A DNA stretch of 23,424 nt, taken from the NCBI GenBank assembly GCA_951800555.1, contig CATOJU010000003.1, positions 1 through 23,424 of the forward strand, read 5' to 3'. The notes under the pieces are model-generated. The model had not been told where the DNA came from. It saw nothing but the letters and a program-made list of their open reading frames with translations, and did no database searches. The position numbers and the translations under genes are program-made. Shown here piece by piece: positions 15,571-23,424 of the stretch. Source of the DNA: an uncultured Rickettsiales bacterium. GTDB taxonomy: Bacteria > Pseudomonadota > Alphaproteobacteria > Rickettsiales > UBA1997. Numbering within the stretch: the stretch's first letter is position 1; every line of letters begins with the position of its first letter.

Positions 15571-16500
15571 ATGTTTAAATTTTTAAGTTCAGTAAAAAAA
15601 GAAGATGAAGAATTAATTAAGTCATCAACAAAAATTAAAGTTGGGCTTGCTTCTATTTTTAGTGGGAAAAAACTTGATAGTGAAACAATCGAAGAGTTGG
15701 AAGATTTGTTAATATCAAGCGATATAAGTATAAATATAGTCAATAATATTATTGATTTCTTAAGAAAAAATAGGTTTGGTAAAGAAGTAACTATTGATGA
15801 TATTAAAGAAATTATTTTTAAAAAATTAAAACAAATTTTTAATGAAGTTCAAGATAACAATATAACATTTGATAAAAAACCATATGTTTTAATGTTTATT
15901 GGTGTAAACGGTTGTGGAAAAACAACTACTATAGGTAAACTAGCTAATGAATTAAAAAAAGAAAATAAAAAAATACTTCTTGCTGCTTGTGATACTTTCA
16001 GGGCAGGTGCTACAGAGCAATTAGAAGTATGGAAAAATAGAGCTAATGTTGATTTAGTAAAAGCAGAAAAAGAAAATGGTGATCCTGCATCTGTAGCTTT
16101 TAAGGCTTTTAAAAAAGCAAAAGAAGAAAATTATGATATACTTATAATTGATACTGCTGGACGACTACAAAGTAATACGAATTTAATGGCGGAATTATCT
16201 AAAATAGAAAATGTTTTAAAAAAAATTGATGAAAATGTTAATTCTTTTAAGAAAAATATTTTAGTTCTTGATGCTGCTACAGGACAAAATTCTTTAAAAC
16301 AATTTGAAATTTTTAATAAATCTGTACATATTGATGGGATTGTGATGAATAAAATGGATGGGACATCAAAAGGTGGTATTTTAGTTTCTATAGTGGAAAA
16401 ATTTAAAAAACCTGTATATTTATTAGGTGTTGGGGAAAAAATTGATGATCTTAAAAATTTTGATGCTGATGAATTTTTGGGAAATTTATTGAGTTTGTAG
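15571..16500 (+). CDS. ftsY: Signal recognition particle receptor FtsY
   Basis: FtsY is the membrane-associated GTPase that receives SRP-bound ribosomes for co-translational insertion of membrane proteins. The 309-residue protein has a short acidic N-terminus rather than the long A domain of enterobacteria, as in other alphaproteobacteria. The N domain covers about 20-95. GTPase motifs of the NG domain are GVNGCGKTTT (111-120), DTFRAGA (141-147), DTAGR (194-198), NKMDGTSKGG (260-269) and GVGEK (286-290). DAATGQNSLKQ (234-244) separates it from Ffh, which has a different closing region and an M domain that is absent here. AGGGGG lies 4 nt before the ATG, an unusually strong ribosome binding site for this window but slightly close. 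Confidence 0.96.
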   Translation: MFKFLSSVKKEDEELIKSSTKIKVGLASIFSGKKLDSETIEELEDLLISSDISINIVNNIIDFLRKNRFGKEVTIDDIKEIIFKKLKQIFNEVQDNNITFDKKPYVLMFIGVNGCGKTTTIGKLANELKKENKKILLAACDTFRAGATEQLEVWKNRANVDLVKAEKENGDPASVAFKAFKKAKEENYDILIIDTAGRLQSNTNLMAELSKIENVLKKIDENVNSFKKNILVLDAATGQNSLKQFEIFNKSVHIDGIVMNKMDGTSKGGILVSIVEKFKKPVYLLGVGEKIDDLKNFDADEFLGNLLSL

Positions 16501-16842
16501 GAGTATTTTATTTAATATTATAATGTTTATAGTTTTTTATTTATATATTAGGTTTTTGTATAAAAACTAATCTCAACTTAGCTTTTTTTAATAGAAGTCA
16601 CACTAAAAACATAATTTAAATTGCAAGATGATAGTAAAAATCTATTATATAAAAAATATAATAGAAACTTAATATATATGTATTAAAGATGTATATATCA
16701 AAATTCCTATTAAGATAAACAAAACAAAATGTAGAATAATAAATAAAAAAGTTTAATTTTCAAGATAGTGCAATTTTATAATTAAATTAATGTATATACA
16801 CGTATTACAAAAATTATTTTTATAAAAATCTTTAGTTAACAA
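16501..16842. other. Intergenic region between convergent ftsY and virB6
   Basis: No gene is visible in these 342 nt. A bulged hairpin, TTAGGTTTTT (16548-16557) with AAAAACTAA (16562-16570), is followed 14 nt later by a T7 run and may end the ftsY transcript weakly. A second hairpin has a perfect 9-bp stem, TCTATTATA (16641-16649) with TATAATAGA (16657-16665), and a 7-nt A-rich loop; its tail is not T-rich. The remainder is AT-rich and without structure that I can support. Confidence 0.55.
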
Positions 16843-19800
16843 TTAATCTTTTTTTTCATCTAATTTTTTTTGTTCTTCTTCCATTTTCTTAAATTTCTCA
16901 ATCTTTTTATTAACTTTTTCCATTTTTTCTTCTATTATTTCTTTATCACTCTTTTTGTTTGCATCAGGGTCATTTTTCTTTATTGAATTTATTATACTAT
17001 CATATTCTTCACCACCATCAATTATATTAGATCCATCTTTATTGTATATAACGTAATTACTATTTTCATTTTTAATTAAATATTCCACCTCACCAATATT
17101 AAGTATACAACTACCATCTTCTTTTACAGTTATATCGTCATCTATTTTAATATCACCATCTTTATTCCTATAAATTTCACTTTCATTACCATCTTTATCG
17201 TATAATGAATATTTAATTTCATCCCCATTTCCATTTCTATATACTTCAGTTCCATCTTTCAACGACATTTTAATTAGATTGCCATCTTTATCAGTTGCTA
17301 CATAATAACCTTGATTTCTAAGCGCTGCTTTTTCTTTTTTAGCGGCACTTTTATTTATTCCTAATAAAAAGTCTTTTGCTTTATTTTTATATTTTAAAGA
17401 TCCTTCAGTAACCCAATTATTAAATCTTGCAGGTAAATTCCATTTACTATTCTGTTTCCAGAAACGTTTATGCTCACCCCTAAAGAAACCTATTGCATCA
17501 AACATAGACTCTCTTCCAAATGAATCATTAAATTCTGCAAAATCTTTTTCCATAACTTCTTTTCTATTCTTTTCCTTTTTCTCTCTAACAGAATTATGAT
17601 ACTTTTCTCTTCTTTTCTTGAAATCTTCCCATTTTTCACCTATTGATCTGTTTTCATTCAAATCGTCTCGTGCTTTATCGTCAATTCTTTCCTGCATTGC
17701 ATCAATACGCGCTTCTCCACCAGCTTTATAAACATTGTAAGCCTTTTTACCAAGATCTTTTAAATTTTCTGCGGGACTTTTACCTATATCAATAAAAGAT
17801 CTAGTCCATTTTAAAGCGTCCGAATTCTTTTGCATTTCAGCAAGGCCCATATTTTTAGTGAAATCTGCTAAACTACCAAATTTACTAGAACCATCTTGAT
17901 TTTTACCTGCAAAATCACCCATAGTTGAATTACCGCCTAAACCACTCGCAGTAGCATCATCTATAGACAAAGTTGACCCTAAAATATCGGTAATCATCTT
18001 TGTTATTTCTTCAAATAATATTAACAATACTAAACATATAAGTATATTTGACATATAATACTTGAAAAAGCTAGTATTACCATTTGGCATATTTTCTTTT
18101 TCCATATAAATAATACAGTTAAACATACTAACTATAATTTTTCTAATAAAATGTCTTCCTCCACAATTTCCATTCCACGTAGTCTCGCATATATGATCTC
18201 CAAGTCTTCCAAAACAAACCTTAAATGAAAGTAATTTTTTTATAAAATCGTTTATGATAAACGTCATAAAATAAAAAGCAGTAAAAAATGCAATTATTTC
18301 TAGACACTTTTGTAAAACGAATTTCATCCAATTCTTAAACAAATATTGTGTTTGTTCAAAAAAATTAAATAATAAAAATAAAGGAGCTAAAGGTAATACA
18401 AGAGTCATTTGTATTAAAGTAAAAAAGAAAGGAATGATTGTTTTAAATAATTTAAATAAATACATTATTATAATAATTAATACACCAAAACCAATAGGTA
18501 TACCTGCGAAAAAATCTTTTTTAAAATTATAAAATAACGAAAATATTTTTAACATTACAACATCTGTTTTAAATAATGCTAAAACTTCATCAATTACTTT
18601 AAAATTTCTTGATAAAGATAAAACTTCATTTGCCCTAGCTAGACCGCCACTAAGTGCTATAAAATTATCGTTACTCATAAAACTACTAAAGAAAACACCA
18701 GATAAAATATCAACTATACCTATAACACCATTAATTGTAAAATTTAATACAATTTTATTAAAAAATTGAAAGCCCGAAGGAGATATTATAATAACAACCA
18801 TTACCATTTTGGCTAAATCAATCATTAAATCAGACATTTTAATTGGTGTTTTATCTCTATTATTCTTTTTAAACCCAAATATTACCCTAAAACCAAATAT
18901 AACAACATAAAGAGTCATAGCGGCACGAGCAAATTTTGCAAAACCAGTATTTAATAAATTATTAAATATTCTAGCAATCATACCGTCGGCTCTATCGTCT
19001 TCTTCGCCTGGAAGCGGTGTTCCTAAAAGATAAAATTCTATTTCTTTAAGTTTACTTGCTATTGTTCCTGTATCATCAAAACTTATACCAGATATAATTT
19101 CTATATTATAAAAACCATCATTATCACTGTAATATTTATCAGCAATAAGCATTTTTATTCTTTCACCATATTCATATTTAATATCATCGTTTTCAGAAAA
19201 ATGTTTATATAATGTTTTCGGCCCATATTGAAAATATGCTCTATTTTTTCTAACAATATCACCTTTTAAATCTTTATCAATAAAATAACAAGCTTTATCG
19301 AACATAGATATTGAATTAGCTATAACTTCAGCAGGATTTTTTACTTTACCATTGCTATATAATAATTTTTCGTGTAAATCTATATCATATATAACTTGAT
19401 TTCCTTCAATTGTCAAAATTTTACTACTTTCAGTTCCAACTTCAGAACTAACACCATAACTTTCTAATGTAAAATAATCTTTCTTAAAATCGGCCAAAAG
19501 ATACTCTTTTTCTACAAAATTTATTTTTTGAGATTCTGCATTATCTTTATAATCAATTGTTGCTTCATTATTTTCCATTATTTCAATATCTTTATTTATT
19601 TTTTGAATTATTTGGTTAAGTTTATCTTTTATAATAATACTTAAAGCTACTACATTATTTCTAATAGTTTCTTTAACTTCTTCTCCATTATCCATTATAT
19701 ATTGAAGTACTTTTAAATCTTCATTGTATTTTATCGCACAACATGTTTTTAATTGTTCAGTTGGACATCTATCTGTTGTGTTACTAAGTTTTATATTGCA

Positions 19801-21183
19801 GGGACATTCTTTTATTATTTCTCCATTACTATCTTTTACATCATTTCCATTTGCGTCCTTTCTTGTAGGAATTTCACATTTAAATTCTGGATCTGATTCC
19901 AATATTCTTTCTAAATCAGCATTAAATTTTTCTTTTTCCATTGTTGAAGAAAGTCCTGCGTTAACTATTAACTCATTTTCTATTTGTTTAATATCATATT
20001 TATAGTCTTCATTCATTTTATTAATAAAATTATTTATTTCAGTTAATAATTGACGAAACATATTTAAAGGTACATAGACTGTTGAATCTTCAGCATTAAT
20101 ATTTTTATCAGAAATTTGTTCAGATTCTTTATTATAGTTATCCATAAGATTTTCTTGTGATTTATTCTTAAATACACTTTCATAATTATCTTTTAAATCT
20201 ATTATATAATCTTCTGCTATTTTTTTATATTCTAATAATTTATAATATTCAGCACCTCTAGTATAACCACCTTCTTCTTGTGTAAATAATGTTCTTAAAG
20301 AACCATCGATTTTATTTAATCTTAATTTTTGAGAATTTTTATCTCCTTGTTTAGCTGGTTCATAATATTTTGTAATAACATATTTATCATTATTATTAAT
20401 ATTTTTACCAAACCAATAACTTTTTGCACACATCATTTTTGATGCTATAAGATGATGATATGCAGTAGGTTGACTTCTTCCCGTAGTACCAAACATACCT
20501 AAATAAAGACCAGCACCTCTAGTAACCCAACAATTTTTTTGCCTTTCAGGTGCCTCTGGAACACCAATAACTTTGATTTCATTTTTATCAATTTTATTAA
20601 CTATAAAATCATTGTAATAATTTTTAATATAGTAAAATTCATTTTCTTCTTCTTTACTGCTATATCTTGTATCTTCAGGTAATTTAGCCTTTTCTAACAT
20701 ACATATAAAACTTTCATTTGGATTTTTAAAAATACTTTTCTTGGAAAAATCACTATTTGGATTGATGTTAGAGCCTGTTCGCCAAGGGAGCCATTTCCCA
20801 CTAATATTGATAATTATAGGATCATTATTTAAAGTTAATTTTAAATCAGTTAACCTTATTTTTTCAGTAACTTCCTCATATTTAGGGTTTTGTTTTAATG
20901 TAAAATCATCTTCTGATTGAGCTGTAGCACGAACAATTTTTGAGCTTGAACCAAATTCATCAGCTTCAACACAAGTCCCATCCATTTCGTTTACATAGAC
21001 AGCGCTTATTGATATAAATGTAATAACTAAAAATAACAAAATTAAGACAACTACAAATGATGCAATAATAATAAGTTTACCACCAACTTTTACAAGAAAC
21101 TTTTTAATCCCTACCTTAACTTTGGCACCTGTAGTTAGTTTTTTATTAACTTCATTAATTTTTTCTAATTTTTCTCCTGTCAT
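16843..21183 (-). CDS. virB6: Giant VirB6/TrbL-family type IV secretion protein
   Basis: VirB6-family proteins form inner-membrane parts of the type IV secretion channel; Rickettsiales encode enlarged versions with long soluble tails. This 1446-residue protein has a transmembrane helix at 37-60, then a soluble, presumably periplasmic domain to about 740 with conserved-looking WVTRGAGLYLGMFG and a six-cysteine cluster near 433-482 that may form disulphides. The VirB6/TrbL core at about 745-1075 holds some seven helices, with LPLAPLFLLFNFFEQTQYLF and WMKFVLQKCLEIIAFF between them and a cysteine-bearing loop near 985-1020. The tail (about 1076-1446) is hydrophilic, with a lysine-rich helical part, repeated D-x-DGN-type turns at 1291-1388 and a final charged coiled coil. 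There is no ribosome binding site; the start lies 13 nt after tRNA-Leu. No other secretion gene is in the window, so it is an orphan here; rickettsial virB6 copies usually adjoin virB3-virB4. Confidence 0.85.
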   Translation of the reverse strand: MTGEKLEKINEVNKKLTTGAKVKVGIKKFLVKVGGKLIIIASFVVVLILLFLVITFISISAVYVNEMDGTCVEADEFGSSSKIVRATAQSEDDFTLKQNPKYEEVTEKIRLTDLKLTLNNDPIIINISGKWLPWRTGSNINPNSDFSKKSIFKNPNESFICMLEKAKLPEDTRYSSKEEENEFYYIKNYYNDFIVNKIDKNEIKVIGVPEAPERQKNCWVTRGAGLYLGMFGTTGRSQPTAYHHLIASKMMCAKSYWFGKNINNNDKYVITKYYEPAKQGDKNSQKLRLNKIDGSLRTLFTQEEGGYTRGAEYYKLLEYKKIAEDYIIDLKDNYESVFKNKSQENLMDNYNKESEQISDKNINAEDSTVYVPLNMFRQLLTEINNFINKMNEDYKYDIKQIENELIVNAGLSSTMEKEKFNADLERILESDPEFKCEIPTRKDANGNDVKDSNGEIIKECPCNIKLSNTTDRCPTEQLKTCCAIKYNEDLKVLQYIMDNGEEVKETIRNNVVALSIIIKDKLNQIIQKINKDIEIMENNEATIDYKDNAESQKINFVEKEYLLADFKKDYFTLESYGVSSEVGTESSKILTIEGNQVIYDIDLHEKLLYSNGKVKNPAEVIANSISMFDKACYFIDKDLKGDIVRKNRAYFQYGPKTLYKHFSENDDIKYEYGERIKMLIADKYYSDNDGFYNIEIISGISFDDTGTIASKLKEIEFYLLGTPLPGEEDDRADGMIARIFNNLLNTGFAKFARAAMTLYVVIFGFRVIFGFKKNNRDKTPIKMSDLMIDLAKMVMVVIIISPSGFQFFNKIVLNFTINGVIGIVDILSGVFFSSFMSNDNFIALSGGLARANEVLSLSRNFKVIDEVLALFKTDVVMLKIFSLFYNFKKDFFAGIPIGFGVLIIIIMYLFKLFKTIIPFFFTLIQMTLVLPLAPLFLLFNFFEQTQYLFKNWMKFVLQKCLEIIAFFTAFYFMTFIINDFIKKLLSFKVCFGRLGDHICETTWNGNCGGRHFIRKIIVSMFNCIIYMEKENMPNGNTSFFKYYMSNILICLVLLILFEEITKMITDILGSTLSIDDATASGLGGNSTMGDFAGKNQDGSSKFGSLADFTKNMGLAEMQKNSDALKWTRSFIDIGKSPAENLKDLGKKAYNVYKAGGEARIDAMQERIDDKARDDLNENRSIGEKWEDFKKRREKYHNSVREKKEKNRKEVMEKDFAEFNDSFGRESMFDAIGFFRGEHKRFWKQNSKWNLPARFNNWVTEGSLKYKNKAKDFLLGINKSAAKKEKAALRNQGYYVATDKDGNLIKMSLKDGTEVYRNGNGDEIKYSLYDKDGNESEIYRNKDGDIKIDDDITVKEDGSCILNIGEVEYLIKNENSNYVIYNKDGSNIIDGGEEYDSIINSIKKNDPDANKKSDKEIIEEKMEKVNKKIEKFKKMEEEQKKLDEKKD

Positions 21184-21196
21184 ATCAAAAAATAAA

Positions 21197-21282
21197 TGGT
21201 ACCCATGGCCGGACTTGAACCGGCAAGGGCAGAAGCCCCACAGATTTTAAGTCTGTTATGTCTACCATTCCATCACATGGGC
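21197..21282 (-). tRNA. tRNA-Leu (anticodon UAA)
   Basis: On the minus strand the 86-nt gene folds as a class II tRNA. The acceptor stem GCCCATG pairs with CATGGGT (one G-U), then A discriminator and an encoded CCA (21199-21197). The anticodon stem ACAGA/TCTGT encloses CTTAAAA with anticodon TAA. The long variable arm has a GGGC/GCCC stem, and the T arm is GCCGG-TTCAAGT-CCGGC. The long variable arm plus the anticodon identify leucine. virB6 begins 13 nt downstream on the same strand. Confidence 0.96.
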
Positions 21283-21590
21283 AATTATAATTAATAATAA
21301 TATAATTATAACTTTTTTAAAAGTCAATACTTAAACTAGAATCTTCTATATTTTTTTATTTTTTAGATTCCATAAAATACATAAACACCAATAATATTAA
21401 ATAAATAATAAAGATTAATAAAAAACTATTTTATAATATCATTTGTTCTTTGGATAAAATTTTTATGTAGAATGTCTAAATATAAATTAATAATAAAAAA
21501 GAATTATTATAAAAAATGTTAAAGATGTAGATAATTATATATTAATAAATTTATTAAAATATTTTTTAAAAAATGTCTGTTTTTTATTAA
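21283..21590. other. Intergenic region upstream of tRNA-Leu
   Basis: Apart from the tRNA-Leu promoter at its left end, these 308 nt are AT-rich with no ORF above about 20 codons that looks coding and no convincing hairpin. They separate the tRNA from the broken insertion sequence. Confidence 0.6.
21299..21327 (-). promoter_or_regulatory. Promoter of tRNA-Leu and probably virB6
   Basis: On the minus strand TTGACT (21327-21322) and TATATT (21304-21299) are 17 nt apart. The predicted start near 21292 is about 10 nt upstream of the mature tRNA 5' end. No terminator lies between the tRNA and virB6. Confidence 0.6.
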
Positions 21591-22325
21591 TTAACCCCAA
21601 CCCAACTTTTTACATTAACCCCATTTTTATTTTTAGCTGATAAGTCAATATACTACTGAATACATTAACAAAATAATTATATACATTCTTTATTCTAGTA
21701 ATAGTAATATTAATTAATCTTTTTATTTCTCCTATAACTGTTTCTATTAAATTTCTTTTTTTGAAAAGTTTTTTATTTTCTTCTGATAAAGTATCATATA
21801 ATTTATTCTTCATATTCTTTCTAGATTTAGTTATTAGTTCTACATTATAATTATCTTTTAATTTGTTCTTTAATTCTTCTTTGCATATATAACCTTTATC
21901 TCCAAATAGTTTACTTTCTTTTTTTTCTTTATTATACTTTGTATTAAATCTTCTATTACTCTATTATTAAATATATTACCTTTAGTTAGTTTAAAGTTCA
22001 TTAGTTCTCCTTTATTATTTATGATAAGATGTATTTTAAAACTATAGAACCATTTCAGATTCTGATAAAGTATCTATTCTAAATTTATAGATTCTTTTTT
22101 TCTTTTTATTAATATCATTATTAACATATTCTATAAAATTGTTTATATATTAGGGGGATAATTCTTTTAAAAAAGTCATCTACTTCAACAAATACGTTGA
22201 TTATTAAATCTTCAAATATTTAATATCATAGTAGAATGTTAAAAAATTTAAACTAAATTCAATTTTTAACTTCCCGTATTTATTTTTCAATACATTTTAA
22301 ATTTAAAAAGCGAAGTTGGGGTTAA
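21591..22325 (-). mobile_element. Degraded IS982-family insertion sequence with terminal inverted repeats
   Basis: The left end TTAACCCCAACCCAACTTTTT (21591-21611) matches the reverse complement of the right end (22305-22325), TTAACCCCAACTTCGCTTTTT, at 17 of 21 positions. The element is 735 bp, shorter than the roughly 1 kb of intact IS982 members, because the middle of the transposase gene is missing. No target duplication can be read with confidence in the AT-rich flanks. A second copy of TTAACCCCA lies just inside the left end (21615-21623). Confidence 0.8.
21610..22215 (-). pseudogene. IS982-family transposase remnant
   Basis: Reading the minus strand across frames gives pieces in the order of an IS982 transposase: an N-terminal fragment with INVFVEVDDFFKRI (about 22160-22215), then RIYKFRIDTLSESEM (about 22055-22110), then WFYSFKIHLIINNKGELMNF directly after it, then LFGDKGYICKEELKNKL, and the intact C-terminal piece KNMKNKLYDTLSEENKKLF with RNLIETVIGEIK (21610-21813). 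The jump from LSESEM to WFYSFK drops roughly 100 residues, including the region of the first catalytic aspartate, and at least three frame changes follow or precede it. The second aspartate (in GDKGY) and the glutamate (in IETV) are still readable. It cannot encode an active transposase. Confidence 0.85.
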
Positions 22326-22666
22326 TATAATACTTTATAAAGTTTTTTAAAACTAATATTTTAATCTATTTTGTTATATTAAATATTACTTTTAAACTTA
22401 AAATTTTTCCAATTTTTTAATTTTATTCCCATAAAACAAGGATGAGTTGATAGGGTTTTGTTCATAATCAGTAGATTTTTAGATCATCTAAAGTTATAAA
22501 ACAAGGTGAAAGAAATTTAAATCATAAAAAATATAATAAAAGTTTTGTTTAATGAAATATAATAATTTCCACAAGGTCCTTAATATAAAAATTTTATAAA
22601 TAATAAATTGTTAATAAAAATCTAAATTTTAGAACAATAATTTTTTGGTAAAAAACTAAAAACAAT
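22326..22666. other. Gene-free stretch between the IS remnant and the porin-like gene
   Basis: No ORF looks coding. ATAAAACAAGG occurs twice as a direct repeat (22431-22441 and 22496-22506), with a perfect 7-bp inverted repeat TTTAGAT-C-ATCTAAA (22478-22492) between them. These may be relics of a lost gene or a regulatory site; nothing decides it. Confidence 0.5.
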
Positions 22667-22705
22667 AATAAAAAATTTCCATCAAAATCATCCTGATGGA
22701 AATTT
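22667..22705 (-). terminator. Intrinsic terminator of the outer-membrane protein gene
   Basis: AAATTTCCATCA (22673-22684) and TGATGGAAATTT (22694-22705) form a perfect 12-bp stem with a 9-nt loop. Read on the minus strand it is followed directly by a T-run. It lies 35 nt past the stop codon of the minus-strand gene. Confidence 0.85.
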
Positions 22706-22740
22706 ATAAAAAACAATTTATATTCTATTATATAAATATA

Positions 22741-23250
22741 CTAGAAATTATATGAAACACCAAAAGAACTTATTTCAGTCCTTGTTCCTTTTTGTCTATA
22801 ATCAACTGATGCATTTAAATTAAAATGTTCATCTAATTGATATTTAGCAGCTAAACCGAAAATAGGAGCTTTCTTTTTGTTTAAAAATTTTGATTTATTA
22901 TAATTAAATCCAACTGTGCCAAATAAAGCGAAGTTTTCACTTAAATCATAACCTAAATTTAATTTAGCTGAATAATTTGTTTTTAGATCAGAAGCTAATC
23001 CTGCGCCAAGATTTAATTCTGGAGCAACTATAAAGTCATAGAAATTAAAAGCATATTTATATGAAAAATTGATATCTCTCAAAGAAGTATCATATTTAAA
23101 TTTACTTCTTGCTTGATCTTCTACAATCTGTTCTACATTAAAATTATTTAAACTAACACCTACATAATTTCCTTCAGTTTTAGCATAACTATTTGCAGAT
23201 AATAAAACAAAAGTTGTAGCTACAGCTAAAGATTTAAAAAATTTTTTCAT
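22741..23250 (-). CDS. Small outer-membrane beta-barrel protein
   Basis: The ATG at 23248-23250 gives 169 residues and is preceded by GAGG with 6-nt spacing; a TTG four codons upstream lies within that ribosome binding site and is rejected. Residues 1-23 form a signal peptide (KKFFK, hydrophobic stretch, cleavage after SYA). The mature part alternates polar and hydrophobic residues in about eight strands, for example NYVGVSLNNF, FIVAPELNLGAGLA, AKLNLGYDL, FALFGTVGFNYN, IFGLAAKYQL and FNLNASVDYRQ. It ends in SFGVSYNF, with the C-terminal phenylalanine recognised by the BAM complex. It fits the small eight-stranded barrel surface antigens and OmpA-like barrels found in Rickettsiales, although the family cannot be fixed by eye. 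It has its own terminator and stands as a single-gene unit. Confidence 0.88.
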   Translation of the reverse strand: MKKFFKSLAVATTFVLLSANSYAKTEGNYVGVSLNNFNVEQIVEDQARSKFKYDTSLRDINFSYKYAFNFYDFIVAPELNLGAGLASDLKTNYSAKLNLGYDLSENFALFGTVGFNYNKSKFLNKKKAPIFGLAAKYQLDEHFNLNASVDYRQKGTRTEISSFGVSYNF

Positions 23251-23300
23251 TTTGAACCTCAAAAAATAATTAATAATTTAAATTAATAAATCTAGTAAGA

Positions 23301-23329
23301 AGATTAATTTTTTAGCAGTAGAAAGTCAA
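23301..23329 (-). promoter_or_regulatory. Possible promoter of the outer-membrane protein gene
   Basis: On the minus strand TTGACT (23329-23324) is followed after 17 nt by TAATCT, only 3 of 6 to the -10 consensus. The shared TTGACT hexamer is the main support; the leader would be about 45 nt. Confidence 0.3.
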
Positions 23330-23424
23330 AATTATTAGAAATAATTATTTATTTTCATAAAAATACATTAAATTATTCTATAATTATATGTTTTTTTAAA
23401 AATTTTGTGATAATAATATATTTT

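Noticed and set aside
16641..16665. 9-bp hairpin as virB6 or ftsY terminator
   Set aside because: Neither strand has a T-run after it and it is about 140-180 nt from either gene end.
19724..20005. 93-codon plus-strand frame inside virB6
   Set aside because: It is antisense to a continuous 1446-codon gene and has no recognisable feature.
21581..22335. Target-site duplication flanking the IS982 remnant
   Set aside because: The flanks are AT-only and several short matches are possible; none is convincing.
23251..23262. TTG start four codons before the chosen start of the outer-membrane protein
   Set aside because: The ribosome binding site GAGG would lie inside the coding sequence; the ATG after it has ideal spacing and gives a better signal peptide.

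Overview
The window is very AT-rich and has the look of a reduced, host-associated alphaproteobacterium, most likely a member of Rickettsiales or a relative. The main reasons are a 1446-residue VirB6/TrbL-family type IV secretion protein with large soluble tails, a group of ankyrin-like and Sel1-repeat proteins, housekeeping genes of ordinary length separated by decaying DNA, and a broken insertion sequence. The taxonomic call is inference; no rRNA is present to settle it. No rRNA gene, CRISPR array or complete mobile element is visible.

Layout. Positions 1-2333 hold eukaryote-like repeat proteins: an ankyrin-like gene split by two frame breaks that both fall on A-runs (253-875), a second ankyrin-like protein ending in a CaaX-type tetrapeptide (1014-1652), and a convergent Sel1-repeat protein (1770-2333, minus). 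Positions 2647-5604 form a plus-strand series: rpsT, an unrecognised membrane protein, pyruvate kinase with a nine-cysteine insert, a small lipoprotein and a 53-residue ORF. Positions 5677-8807 (minus) carry lepA followed by ftsW.

Positions 8963-14190 (minus) are a tightly packed five-gene glycan operon: family 2 glycosyltransferase, UDP-galactopyranose mutase (glf), beta-helix acetyltransferase, UDP-glucose 4-epimerase (galE) and a second family 2 glycosyltransferase. Read together, GalE would make UDP-galactopyranose, Glf would convert it to UDP-galactofuranose, and the two transferases and the acetyltransferase would build and decorate a galactofuranose-containing surface glycan. A divergent promoter region separates this operon from kpsF-ftsY (14585-16500, plus); the kpsF promoter carries a perfect 16-bp palindrome over its predicted start point.

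Positions 16843-21282 (minus) carry tRNA-Leu(UAA) followed after 13 nt by the giant virB6 gene, apparently transcribed from one promoter. Beyond them lie a 735-bp internally deleted IS982-family element (21591-22325) and a small outer-membrane beta-barrel gene (22741-23250, minus) with a strong intrinsic terminator. Candidate promoters upstream of several genes share the -35 hexamer TTGACT.

The most interesting items are the CaaX-ended ankyrin-like protein, the A-run frame breaks in its neighbour, the cysteine-rich pyruvate kinase, the short hydrophobic FGI motif shared by three enzymes of the glycan operon, and the tRNA-virB6 transcription unit.
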